In this document: one piece after another, positions 55,573 to 63,820 of the stretch
How the letters are laid out: the number at the start of each line of letters is the position of its first letter
How positions within the stretch are numbered: the first letter of the stretch is position 1
NCBI GenBank assembly: GCA_963779645.1
Contig: CAVZYX010000005.1
Span: forward strand, 2,294,001-2,358,000
DNA from: CALMBW01 sp963779645
GTDB taxonomy: Bacteria > Actinomycetota > CADDZG01 > WHSQ01
DNA: 64,000 nt
Direction of reading: 5' to 3'
The notes under the pieces: generated by a model
The model's input: only the letters and a program-made list of their open reading frames with translations
The model's database searches: none
What the model was told of the DNA's origin: nothing
Translations under genes and position numbers: made by a program

Positions 55573-55635
55573 CTTGTTGCCCCCTCCTTCTTGGCGTACC
55601 TGGCACCTGTTGCCTTCGTTGCTGGTCTTGTGCGC

Positions 55636-56067
55636 TTAGATATCCAGCTCGCCGAACAACGCCGACAAGCCCACCTCCGCCACCTCCGCGCGTTCCTGCT
55701 CGTACCGGGCTGGGTCCCAGATCTCTGCGTGGTCCCCTGCCCCAAGGATCAAGACCTCCTTGCCGATCCCCATCACTTCTCGAAGCTCTTCCGGGATCGT
55801 GATCCGGTTCTGCTTGTCCACCTCATCGCTGTGCGAGTGGGCATAGAGCTCCCTGATCACTGCCCGGTTCTTGTTGCTGGACTTGCTCTGGTTCTGGAGA
55901 CGCTCCTCGTAGTCGTGGCGCTTGGTTCCGCACCAGAGAGAGATGCAGGGGTCCGGAGACGGCATCAGGAGGAGCTTGCTTTCCTCCATCTCCTCGCGGA
56001 TGCGCGAGGGGATGATCAGGCGCCCTTTGGCGTCGATCGTGTGCCGGTACTTCCCCGTGAATGCCAC
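55636..56067 (-). CDS. mraZ: Transcriptional regulator MraZ
   Basis: The 143-residue protein has two AbrB-like MraZ halves: DAKGRLIIPSRIREEM in the first and DKQNRITIPEELREVMGIGK with VLILGAGDHAEIWDP in the second. MraZ forms a ring and represses its own dcw operon through G-rich direct repeats. It is the first gene of the cluster. ATG 56067 follows a weak GGGGAGC ribosome site. Confidence 0.96.
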   Translation of the reverse strand: MAFTGKYRHTIDAKGRLIIPSRIREEMEESKLLLMPSPDPCISLWCGTKRHDYEERLQNQSKSSNKNRAVIRELYAHSHSDEVDKQNRITIPEELREVMGIGKEVLILGAGDHAEIWDPARYEQERAEVAEVGLSALFGELDI

Positions 56068-56116
56068 TCAAGCTCCCCTGTGATGACTCTCCCGGTGGAG
56101 AACCAACCGTTTCGGG

Positions 56117-56150
56117 CCCCGATGCTCCCAAGCACCTCCCAGGCCTTCCA
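56117..56150 (-). promoter_or_regulatory. Candidate MraZ-binding repeats
   Basis: On the minus strand G-rich blocks TGGAAG, TGGGAG, TTGGGAG and CGGGG recur with a period near 10 bp, 50-80 bp upstream of the mraZ start and downstream of its promoter. Known MraZ sites are TGGGN repeats with 5-bp spacers. Spacing here is 10-11 bp and only two copies are exact. Confidence 0.4.
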
Positions 56151-56180
56151 CAGCCCTCCCTTTTCCTCCACTTCGGCACC

Positions 56181-56210
56181 AAGCTACGCCCGCTTTAGCC
56201 CCAGAGTCAA
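56181..56210 (-). promoter_or_regulatory. Candidate promoter of the dcw cluster
   Basis: On the minus strand TTGACT (56210-56205) and TAGCTT (56186-56181) are 18 bp apart. The leader to mraZ would be about 110 nt and would contain the G-rich repeats, so MraZ binding could block elongation or initiation. The 350 bp between mraZ and the AbiEi-like gene hold this promoter, the palindrome and the left direct repeat, and no gene. Confidence 0.5.
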
Positions 56211-56222
56211 CAAATGGGGTCG

Positions 56223-56240
56223 AATTACAAAGTTGTGATT
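56223..56240. promoter_or_regulatory. Second copy of the 18-bp palindrome, upstream of mraZ
   Basis: AATTACAA-AG-TTGTGATT matches the dnaE palindrome at 30,554 in 15 of 18 positions, with the same 8-2-8 layout. It lies 13 bp upstream of the candidate mraZ -35 box and also in front of the divergent AbiEi-like gene. It could serve either gene. Confidence 0.45.
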
Positions 56241-56345
56241 AGTTACGGATGTTGTTCCTGTTAATGCTTGAGTTTGCGTAATAGTGCATAAGTCGGTCTA
56301 AATCCGACTTTCGCCCCACCCCAACTTTTCTCAAATCCAGCCGGC

Positions 56346-56376
56346 CGCCGCATTCCGTCGCCGATCTGGATGTGAG
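56346..56376 (+). repeat. Left 31-bp direct repeat flanking AbiEi-like gene
   Basis: The 31 bp (ending CTGGATGTGAG) match 57,335-57,365 at 27 positions. The two copies bracket one gene almost exactly; see the right copy and findings. Confidence 0.7.
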
Positions 56377-56419
56377 CAGGCTCACAGCGCGGCGGGACTG
56401 TGATTGGTCGACTGGCGGG

Positions 56420-57334
56420 ATGCTCGACCGAGATATCCAGATCGCGGCGGAGTCCGTCATGACCGATGGGGTCGTCACCCGCTCCGCCTTACGAGCCGGA
56501 GGGATGTCGCCACGAAGCATCGATCGACGGATCGCCAAAGGGTTGTTGATCACCATCTTTCCGGGGATCTATCGGTACGCCGGCCACCCGGACACTTGGC
56601 GGTCAAGGGTCAGGGCCTCGTTCCTCTGGGCCGGGGAGGGCGCACTGCTCAGCGGAGCCACAGTTCTGGCGTTGCACGGACTCGAGGGATTCACGGAACC
56701 AAAGATCGAGTTAAGCCTTCGCACTGGCAAAACGCATCCGGACGTCCTTAGTCGACGCATCTCGCTCAGCGATCAGCTCCCCCGCCGACCTATCGATGGC
56801 ATGTGGGCAACGACCATCGAGCGAGCTCTCCTCGACGCGTCCGCATCTCATGAAGCCATCGCGGTTGGCAAAGCTATGGACGACGCTCTCCGCCGTCGAC
56901 TAACAAGTGTTCCGAAACTCAGGGGCGAGGCCGAAGCCTTTCGAGGAAGAGGCAAGCGTGGACTGGCAGCTTTCCGTCGGCTAGTACAAACCCGGGATCC
57001 AGACGATGCGAAGGTCCGCAGCGAGATGGAGACACGCATGCTCCGGATCCTTCGACAGATCCCCTCTCATAGGTTCATTCCGGACCATGCCGTCGAGGCC
57101 GACCACAAACGGTTTAAGTTCGACTTCGCAGTACCAGAGGTGCGGCTCGCCGTCGAATGTCACAGCCAAAGATGGCACGGCCCCTCAAGACTGAACTCGG
57201 ACATGGCCCGCCACCGAAAGTTGACCCTTGACGGGTGGACGATCCTTTACTTCACGTGGGACGACGTCGTCTTTCGGCCACAGGAGGTTGAAGCCGAGAT
57301 CCGCACGGCCCTCGCCTCCTCACTTCCGATCTAG
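56420..57334 (+). CDS. AbiEi/DUF559-like protein (winged helix plus PD-(D/E)xK-type domain)
   Basis: From ATG 56420 the protein has 304 residues. The N-terminal part (VTRSALRAGGMSPRSIDRRI then FPGIYRYAGHPD and LSGATVLALHGLEG) is the winged helix and core of AbiEi-type antitoxin-domain proteins. The C-terminal part (FKFDFAVPEVRLAVECHSQR, then WHGPSRLNSDMARHRKLTLD) resembles DUF559/Vsr-like nucleases, though the expected ExK or ExD reads ECH. No AbiEii nucleotidyltransferase toxin is adjacent. ATG 56459 has a better ribosome site (GGAG). It is bracketed by 31-bp direct repeats, so it may have been inserted. Such orphan proteins are common in Actinobacteria and their role is unknown. Confidence 0.8.
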   Translation: MLDRDIQIAAESVMTDGVVTRSALRAGGMSPRSIDRRIAKGLLITIFPGIYRYAGHPDTWRSRVRASFLWAGEGALLSGATVLALHGLEGFTEPKIELSLRTGKTHPDVLSRRISLSDQLPRRPIDGMWATTIERALLDASASHEAIAVGKAMDDALRRRLTSVPKLRGEAEAFRGRGKRGLAAFRRLVQTRDPDDAKVRSEMETRMLRILRQIPSHRFIPDHAVEADHKRFKFDFAVPEVRLAVECHSQRWHGPSRLNSDMARHRKLTLDGWTILYFTWDDVVFRPQEVEAEIRTALASSLPI

Positions 57335-57365
57335 CGACGCATTCCGGCGCTGACCTGGATGTGAG
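57335..57365 (+). repeat. Right 31-bp direct repeat flanking AbiEi-like gene
   Basis: This copy starts immediately after the stop codon of the AbiEi-like gene. It differs from the left copy at four positions. The repeat-gene-repeat layout resembles a duplicated target or attachment site, or recombination between two repeats. Confidence 0.7.
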
Positions 57366-57384
57366 TTGAGAATCCCTCGCGGGG

Positions 57385-57906
57385 TTAGGCGGGTTGGAGG
57401 TCGTCTAGGTGGAAGCGCATCTCTAGGTAGGGCTCCCAGGTTGGGTCTACGGCGTCTACGGCCACTCGGATCCAGACGGTGTCGTGCGGGGGCTTGGGGG
57501 GCCTTCTGAGGGCCATCCCCACCTCTTTCATGTGGCGGTTCTCTTTACGGGAGTTGCAGGGCCGGCAGGCAGCCACCACGTTGTCCCAGGTGTGTCCCCC
57601 ACCCTTAGAGCGGGGCACGATGTGATCGACGTTCTCGGCGGGCCGGCCGCAGTACTGGCACTCGAAATCGTCCCTAACGAAAACGGCCCGGCGTGACATG
57701 GACGCTCGGGCTCGGTATGGGACCTTTACGAAGTATCGGAGCTTGACCACGGTGGGGGCTCGGAACTCGAGGCTCTCGGAGCGGTAGATCGCCCCATTGG
57801 TGTGGATGATGTCCGCTTTCTCCTTGAGGGCGAGTACCAGCGCCCGCCGCACTGGGACCACGCACAGCGGTTGGTAAGAGGCGTTCAAAACCAACGCTCT
57901 GCCCAA
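57385..57906 (-). CDS. HNH endonuclease family protein
   Basis: The 173-residue protein begins with a TTG at 57906 (MGRALVLNASYQPLCVV). The HNH part is FECQYCGRPAENVDHIVPRS followed by KGGGHTWDNVVAACRPCNSR, with two CxxC pairs and the catalytic His. This family is widespread and usually single-copy in Actinobacteria and cyanobacteria; it is not tied to a mobile element. A TATAGGAT box lies just upstream. The cellular role is unknown. Confidence 0.92.
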   Translation of the reverse strand: MGRALVLNASYQPLCVVPVRRALVLALKEKADIIHTNGAIYRSESLEFRAPTVVKLRYFVKVPYRARASMSRRAVFVRDDFECQYCGRPAENVDHIVPRSKGGGHTWDNVVAACRPCNSRKENRHMKEVGMALRRPPKPPHDTVWIRVAVDAVDPTWEPYLEMRFHLDDLQPA

Positions 57907-57966
57907 GGTGGGCCCATCCTATAACCCGGCTTGCCCTAGTTAGTGGAAACCCGGGCGAAAAGGAAA

Positions 57967-58048
57967 GGGGCCGGGGTTAGCGAACCCTCTTCTCTCACAG
58001 GAGGTCGCTCAAACCAAGGCGTGAGATAAGAGGGTTCGTCCCGGCCCC
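57967..58048. terminator. Very long hairpin between rlpA and HNH genes
   Basis: Arms of 9 bp (GGGGCCGGG) and 18 bp (CGAACCCTCTTCTCTCAC, one mismatch) pair with their complements, separated by a 4-nt bulge and a 22-nt loop. On the minus strand it follows the rlpA stop by 22 bp and is followed by TTTCCTTTT, so it can end rlpA transcription. The loop carries AGGAGG on the plus strand. The length far exceeds an ordinary terminator. Confidence 0.75.
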
Positions 58049-58070
58049 CTGAAGCTCGAATCAGAAACGC

Positions 58071-59001
58071 TTAGCGGGTGACCCCGATCTCGTCGGTTCC
58101 GCTGAAGCCGAGACGTTCGGCGGTCTCTTGGGTCAGGTCCCAGTTCGCAGAACCCGAGTAGGGGCCGCGGTCGATCACCGAGACGGTGATGGAGCGACCG
58201 TGGTACAGGATGCTCACCTTCGCGCCGCACGGAAGTGACCGGTGCGCTACACCGAGGGTCTCGGTCGTCAAGGTCTTGCCACAGGCCGTCGAGTTCCCAT
58301 AGAAGCCGGGGCCGTACCACGTTGCCATGTCGGCTCGATAGATCGTCAGTGGCTTGGTGACCTTCGCTGCAGAGTTCTGGACATCACCTTCGAAGATCGC
58401 CCGGACCTTCCGGTAACCCTTGTGACGAGCCTTGAAAGTGTGCTCGAAGCGACCATCGCCAACACTCTGCATTCTCGAGGGTCTTCCACTCGCCGCCGAC
58501 CTTCTGTTGCAGCACTACGGAACGACCTGCAACCTCCGGATAGACGCGACCCGAGAGCTCGACTTTCCTCTCAACGAAGATGTCGTTAGGCCGCACCTTC
58601 AAGATGATGCGCGGCTTAACTTCGACGGTCACAACTTTGCTGTGCGTCTCGACACCCTCGACCGTGTTCCACCATGCAAGTCGAAAGTCCGATGTCTTGT
58701 GTAGACCGTCGCGCTCGAAGCGAACCTTCATCTCCGAGTCGACATTGCGTCGTGCGATGGTTTGCCATCCAGAATCGCCGCGACGTTGCTGCAGCTCTAT
58801 TTCGTCTCCGGAAGTGCCGTTCTCGAGATGACCTTTGATCACCGCTGTTCTTCCGAACTGGACTTCGGCGGGGGCCGAATCGATCACCGGCTTAGGTGCC
58901 GATGTTTGGGCGTATGCGATCGCCGGTACGAGTCCGACGAAGAACGCCATTGCAACGAGCCCGCTCAGGGCACGTCTCTTGTCGTAAGGACGGCGCGACA
59001 T
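58071..59001 (-). CDS. Secreted RlpA-like double-psi barrel protein, frameshifted
   Basis: A signal peptide (LVAMAFFVGLVPAIAYA) is followed by two Ig-like repeat segments (VIDSAPAEVQFGRTAVIKGH and IILKVRPNDIFVERKVELSG) and a C-terminal RlpA barrel: MATWYGPGFYGNSTACGKTL, LGVAHRSLPCGAKVSI, then VIDRGPYSGSANWDLTQETA. The frame changes by +1 near 58,470, between TLENA and SVGDGRFEHTF; both parts read well on either side. RlpA-type proteins act on septal or naked glycan strands. As elsewhere, an indel error is likely. It has a 300-bp leader with strong base pairing. Confidence 0.88.
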
Positions 59002-59366
59002 CGCGTCTCCTCTCCGTGTAGACGGCTAGCTCAAGCGCCAGTGGTGGCAATCACCGCCGTGGCCGGGATCTTGGGAAGGAGCCTCCGCTCAAGGGGCCCT
59101 CCGGCCTACCCCCGATCCGAAATGCCAGGGGGCGCAAGGACCGGGTCACCCTAGCGGAGGTGCTAACTACTGCAAGCGGCCCGAGCCCTCGGGGAGAGTT
59201 ATTAGGCACTGGGTGGAGGCGGGCCTTCCGGCCCCCTCCACAAGACAAGAGCGCGAAGTTCCTGCCCAATCCACAACGTTCTCTTGAGCACAAGCAGCTC
59301 CGCGCCCACACCGCCCCTGCGTGGCCGCCTATCCTTTCCAGACATCTATCAAGGAGGGCAACTCAC
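59002..59366 (-). other. Gene-free stretch: structured leader of rlpA and upstream region of small ORF
   Basis: The minus strand shows an 8-bp pairing CCTCCGCT (59160-59153) with AGCGGAGG (59088-59081), enclosing several smaller hairpins, and another strong hairpin TGGAGGGGGCC/CCTCCA at 59,211-59,240. I see no coding frame. A structured untranslated leader is possible; I could not match it to c-di-AMP (ydaO) or another riboswitch class. Confidence 0.4.
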
Positions 59367-59582
59367 GTGGCCGGATGGGGAGACGACCCGGAGCTAGAGA
59401 AGCTTCGGAACCTGATCGACGAAGGCTGGACGGTGGTCGAGATCCTCGAGGATCCGGATGCCGCGGGCGGACCCTCGGACACCGTGAAGCTGACCAAAGA
59501 CGGCGCAGCCGAGACGGTCACCTCAGACCACCTAGCGTTCCACCGTTACATCGAGGGTCTGAAAGAAGAAACCGGCCTTTAA
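59367..59582 (+). CDS. Small acidic protein of unknown function
   Basis: A GTG at 59367 with AAGGAGG 9 nt upstream opens a 71-residue frame (MAGWGDDPELEKLRNLIDEG, later TVVEILEDPDAAGGPSDTVK). It is acidic, soluble and compact, with the heptad-like end HRYIEGLKEETGL. Its stop shares bases with the stop of the convergent ABC ATPase gene. I do not recognise the family. Confidence 0.7.
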   Translation: MAGWGDDPELEKLRNLIDEGWTVVEILEDPDAAGGPSDTVKLTKDGAAETVTSDHLAFHRYIEGLKEETGL

Positions 59583-60271
59583 CCCACCGAGGCCTTGGGT
59601 TTGATCTGGCCGGCGGCGATCTCTTCCGCGTAGTGGCACGCGACGAATTGATCGGGCCGAAGTTCTCGTAGAACGGGGACCTCGTCGCGACATCCCTTCT
59701 CCTGAACGAACGGGCAACGCGTGTGGAAACGGCATCCCGCGGGAGGGTTGGTCGGTGACGGAAGGTCGCCTTGAAGGATGATGCGCTCGCGTCCTTGCTC
59801 GATCTCGGGGTCCGGTATCGGAACGGCCGAGAGCAGCGCCTTCGTGTACGGATGCAGCGGATCCGTGTAGAGCTTCTCGGACGGCGCGACTTCCATGATC
59901 TTGCCGAGGTACATAACCGCGATGCGATCGCTGATGTGACGCACCACGGCCAGGTCATGCGCGACGAATAGATAGGTCAGGTCGAACTCTTCTTGCAAGT
60001 CCTCCAGAAGGTTGATTATCTGAGCCTGGATAGAAACATCGAGGGCCGAGACGGGCTCGTCGGCCACGATGAGGTCGGGATTCAACGCTAGCGACCGTGC
60101 TAGTCCGATGCGCTGGCGCTGACCGCCAGAGAACTCGTGTGGATACCGGTTCGCCGCGTCGTGCGGAAGGCCGACTACCTCGAGGAGATGTTGGACCTTC
60201 TTATCCACCTCCTTCTTTGGAGTTCCATGGACTAGCAGCGGCTCGCCGACTATGTTCCCAACGTTCTGTCG
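59579..60271 (-). CDS. Oligopeptide/dipeptide ABC transporter ATPase (DppF/OppF-like), C-terminal part only
   Basis: The 230 residues include the signature HEFSGGQRQRIGLARSLALN, Walker B LIVADEPVSALDVSIQAQII, the His switch YLFVAHDLAVVRH and the peptide-transporter C-terminus HPYTKALLSAVPIPDP with GCRFHTRCP. The Walker A and N-terminal third are absent: the match begins at PRQNVGNIVGEP, and upstream sequence is a different gene in another phase. So the gene is cut at about 60,271 by the chimeric junction. It drives peptide uptake in its family. Confidence 0.88.
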   Translation of the reverse strand, partial: RQNVGNIVGEPLLVHGTPKKEVDKKVQHLLEVVGLPHDAANRYPHEFSGGQRQRIGLARSLALNPDLIVADEPVSALDVSIQAQIINLLEDLQEEFDLTYLFVAHDLAVVRHISDRIAVMYLGKIMEVAPSEKLYTDPLHPYTKALLSAVPIPDPEIEQGRERIILQGDLPSPTNPPAGCRFHTRCPFVQEKGCRDEVPVLRELRPDQFVACHYAEEIAAGQIKPKASVG

Positions 60272-60285
60272 TGGCCGAGCGCGGC
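60262..60285. other. Probable chimeric assembly junction
   Basis: To the left is the truncated OppF-like ATPase; to the right is a PepSY protein whose homology ends at LMLFAALG. Both genes are truncated at the same place on the same strand, and gene content changes from actinobacterial to proteobacterial. Confidence 0.75.
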
Positions 60286-61466
60286 GAACAACATCAGGAT
60301 CTGGTTGGGTACGCCGAAGTAATTGCCCATGTGCAGCTGGACGCCCCATTCGACGGACTTCGCACCGATGCCGTAGTCGGCGAAGCTCACATCGTTGAGC
60401 ACCGCGCCGCTGTATTGATCGAGATGAATGGTGCGCTGGCCTTCGGGCTGATCCGGATAGGTGAACGCGGTGAACACATCGTGTTCGTCTCGCGGATAGA
60501 TCAGTCGATAAGCGGTCGTCAAACCCGCTGCGGCGAAGATGCGCGCGGCTTGTCCCACATCGATAGGAGTCGCGCCAGTATGATGAGAGTGTGGCGCCGG
60601 CGCCTGTTCCAGCGTCCATGGAATGCCGGGCGTCGTCTCGGCGAGCGTCCGCTGCGGCGTGGACGCAGTGACATTGTGATTGACGTGAGCGCGATAGGAC
60701 TCGGGATAGCCGATGCCGACGCCCGCCATCAGCCGGTTGAGATTGCCGCCCCATTCGGTGGCCCAGGGCAGCCCGGTGAATATCAGGAACAGCAGCAGCA
60801 ACGACGTCCAGATACCGCCCACGGCGTGCAGGTCTCGCCACAGACAGGCGGCCCTTGCGCAGCCGTGGGATGAACACGCCCATCAATTTGTTGGACGTGC
60901 GCGGCCACCACAGGAACAGACCGGTGACGATCAGTACGATGGCCCAGCACGAGGCTACCTCCACCAGCACATCGCCTTTTTCGCCGAGCAGCAGCGTGCC
61001 ATGCATGCGATCGGCGAAGCCGATCAGCGTGTTCTCATAAACATACGAGCCCAGCGCCTGGCCCGAGACGGGATCGACATACACGCGAAACGGCTGGCCC
61101 GTCGGCGGCGTGAGAAATACGGTAGCGGTTCGATCGGGCGCCGTGGGCAGATCGACACGCGTGGGCTTCGAGCCGGGGAACGTCAGCAACGCACTCTGCA
61201 CCAGTCGCTCAGGCGGCAGGTGCGGCCCCGTGTGCCTGCATGAAGCGCCAGGACGGATTCTCGATGTCCTGGATCTCGGTGACGAACAGATAGATCGCGC
61301 CGGTCAAAGACAGGATCAGCACGAAGGGTGCGACGATCAGCCCGGCGTAGAAATGCAGGCGGAAGATCGCTCGATGCAGCAGCGCCTGCGCGGCGCGGCT
61401 GCCGCTCGAGGGCATGGCCTTCTCGGGCGACAGCGTCGATGCTCCGGGACCAGGAGTGTTGTTCAT
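60272..61466 (-). pseudogene. PepSY-associated membrane protein, fragmented and truncated
   Basis: Pieces in several frames make one PepSY_TM protein: start ATG 61466 with RLHFYAGLIVAPFVLILSL and TGAIYLFVTEIQ; then RVYVDPVSGQALGSY, MHGTLLLGEKGDVLVEVASC, GLFLWWPR; then GIWTSLLLLFLIFTGLPWAT and HLDQYSGAVLNDVSFADYGI. The C-terminal helix after LMLFAALG is missing at the junction. At least two indels break the frame (near 61,205 and 60,840). Such proteins accompany TonB siderophore receptors and probably reduce iron-siderophore at the inner membrane. The start overlaps the receptor stop by 4 bp. Confidence 0.75.
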
Positions 61467-63635
61467 GCGTCGAGCCTCGGAGTCAGAACGACTCGGATGA
61501 GCGAGACTTCCCAGCTTCTCGGCTCGCCAAGGAACACCAGCCCCGAGGCATAGCCGGACCAGTCGGCATACAGCTCATCCGTGAGATTCCGGCCTCGCAA
61601 CGTGACGGTGGCGAACGGCGCCCGCCACGCGACGCGGCATCGAGCACGGTGAAGTCCGTCGACTTTCACTGTGTTGGCGTTGGAGGTGAAGAAGTCGCCA
61701 TTGTGGCGGACGATGCCGGTGAACGTGAGCGGCCACGCTTGCGGCGAGTAGGTCGCCACGAAATCCACCAGCTTCTCGGGCACGTTCGGCGGCCGGTTGC
61801 CGGAGCGGTCGACGCCGCCGGCTTCGATCAGCTCGTCGAACTCCGCTTCGCAACAGTGTCGCGCCAAGTTCGAACGTCAGCTCATCGGTGGCGGTCCAGG
61901 TCAGCGACACTTCGCCGCCCTTGGAGATCTGGCTGCCACCCTGCACGGTCACGGCCGGATTCGCCGGGTCGCGCGTGAGAATGTCGTCCTGCGGATATGG
62001 AATACGGAGGCGATGAGTTGCAGCCGCTCGCTGCCGAGCGAGCGTCTTGATGCCGGCCTCGTAGGATTCGCCGGTGGAGACCTCGAACGATGCGTTGGCT
62101 GGCGCTCATGAACAGCAAGCCGCTGACGGGCAGGGCGGCACGGGTGAACTGCGCGAACAGCTGGGTCTGCGGCAGCACATTGTAGACGGTGCCGAGGCGC
62201 CAGGAGACCGGGTCATAGTCCTGACCATACGTCGAGACCGCGCCGTTGGTGACGTTGAGACGCGGCGATCGAGCTCGAAGTCGTCCAGACGCACGCCGCC
62301 GACCAGCAGCCAGTCCGGCGTCAGGTTGAACGCGTCCTCGGCGAAGAACGAGCGCGCCTTCACGTCGGCGGTCACGTCCTGGCGGGTGGCGAAATTCGCG
62401 GGCGTGTCGGCAAGGAACAGCCCCGCGCCGGCGCAAACGGATCGACCGACGCCCGCCGAGCCGAAGCGGCGCACGGTGAAGAAGTCGGTGTCGCCGATCT
62501 TCGACGCCGGCCGTGAAGCGGTTGCGATGGCCGCCGATATTGCCGTCAAAGGCGACGTGCACGCGCTGATTCCAATACTGATGATCGTGCGTGATCAGCG
62601 AGGCGCCGCGGTCGATCAAGCCGGTGGCCGGCGTTGAACGTATATTCGTCGGCGTCGCGCCAATGGCGGTCGGCTGTCATACCAGCTGGTGTCGCTGACG
62701 ATGCGCCAGGCATCGTCGAGCCGATATTCGGCTCGCGCACGCAGCCAGGTCGAGCTCCGAGCCCATGTCGCCGTCGGTCGACGTTGAAGTTCAGGTCGCG
62801 CATGGATTTGTCGAGCACCAGGCCGGCGCTGCCCGAGACCACGTCGGATGGATCGCGCGCAACGGCGGCGCGACACCAGCGGCGTGCCGTAGTAGGCGCT
62901 GTCGAGAAGTCGTCCTCGAAGCGATCGACCGACAGCAGTGACGCCAGGTCGTCGTTCGGTCGGATCAGCAGCGAGCAGCGTACCCGCGATGGTCTCCGAG
63001 TCGGTATCGCTGATCCAGCCCTCCGAGCGCGCATAAGAAACAGTCGCCGCGCAGCGCGACCGTCTCGCCGAGCGGCAGGTTCAGATCGCCCGCGAGGCGG
63101 CCGGTATCCTGGCTGCGCGTAGCTCGCGAGCACCTCGCCGCTGGTCCTATCCAGACTGCGGCCGGCGGGGCACGAAGTTGATCGCGCCGGCCAGCGCGCC
63201 TTCGCCCGAGGTCACCGACGCCGGTCCCTTGATGACTTCGATGCGCTCGAAGCTCCAGGCATCCCAGTTGCGTACGCCGACATCGGAGTTGGCCATGCGC
63301 ACGCCGTCGTAGAGATAGTTGATCGCGCGATGGAAGCCTCGCATCGATGCGGCACCCACCGAGCCGGGCAGGTTGCCGGAGTTCACGCCGGGCGCGGCGT
63401 TCATCGCTTCCAGCGCGGTTCGCACGCCTTGCACCTGGAAGTCCTCCTGCGTGACGACGTCGACGATGGCAGGGATTTCGCGATTGCTCAGCCCCAGACG
63501 CCCGCCGACTTCGGTGCGAGCATCGAGAAGGCGCTGGCCGGTAACCACCACCGTGTCATCGTCCTCCGCGGCAAAGCTCTGTGCTGGCGTCAAGATGACG
63601 GTGCTGACGGCGATGACGAGACCCCGGTGGATCAT
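61463..63635 (-). pseudogene. TonB-dependent siderophore receptor, fragmented
   Basis: The N-terminal frame (ATG 63635) has a signal peptide (ending AQSFAAEDDD), then a plug domain: IPAIVDVVTQEDFQVQGV, ALEAMNAAPGVNSGNLPG, SMRGFHRAINYLYDGVRM, and the typical ERIEVIKGPASVTSGEGALA with GAINFVPRRP. The barrel continues in broken frames to GRNLTDELYADWSGYASGLV and FLGEPRSWEVSLIRV. I count at least four frame changes. An outer-membrane receptor does not fit the actinobacterial rest of the window, supporting a different source organism. Confidence 0.8.
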
Positions 63636-63704
63636 GCTTGTCCCTTGAGTGACTGGTAGTCGGTACGAAGACCGAAAGAGCTATTGTCGAGTTATTGGGG
63701 CCCG

Positions 63705-63733
63705 GATGCCTGCGACATTCCGTCGCAGGCATC
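63705..63733. repeat. 12-bp inverted repeat between TonB receptor and redoxin genes
   Basis: GATGCCTGCGAC and its exact complement flank the loop ATTCC. It lies in the 185-bp divergent promoter region. It may be an operator, a structured leader or a REP-like element; no T-run follows. Confidence 0.6.
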
Positions 63734-63820
63734 GCCTGCCCGATCGATTTGGCCTAACAATTCTTATCTGTAGGCGCCGGTCACCGATAGGAGACTAGCC
63801 GGCACCGACGGTCACATGGA

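Noticed and set aside
56420..57906. Two-gene toxin-antitoxin or restriction system (AbiEi-like plus HNH)
   Set aside because: The genes converge, the HNH protein belongs to a widespread single-gene family, and no AbiEii toxin or methylase is present.
59002..59160. c-di-AMP (ydaO) riboswitch in front of rlpA
   Set aside because: The conserved motifs of that class, such as the GCTAACCTCG end, are not visible; only generic pairing is seen.
61882..62619. Separate genes in fragments of the TonB receptor
   Set aside because: They are overlapping pieces of one receptor broken by indels.
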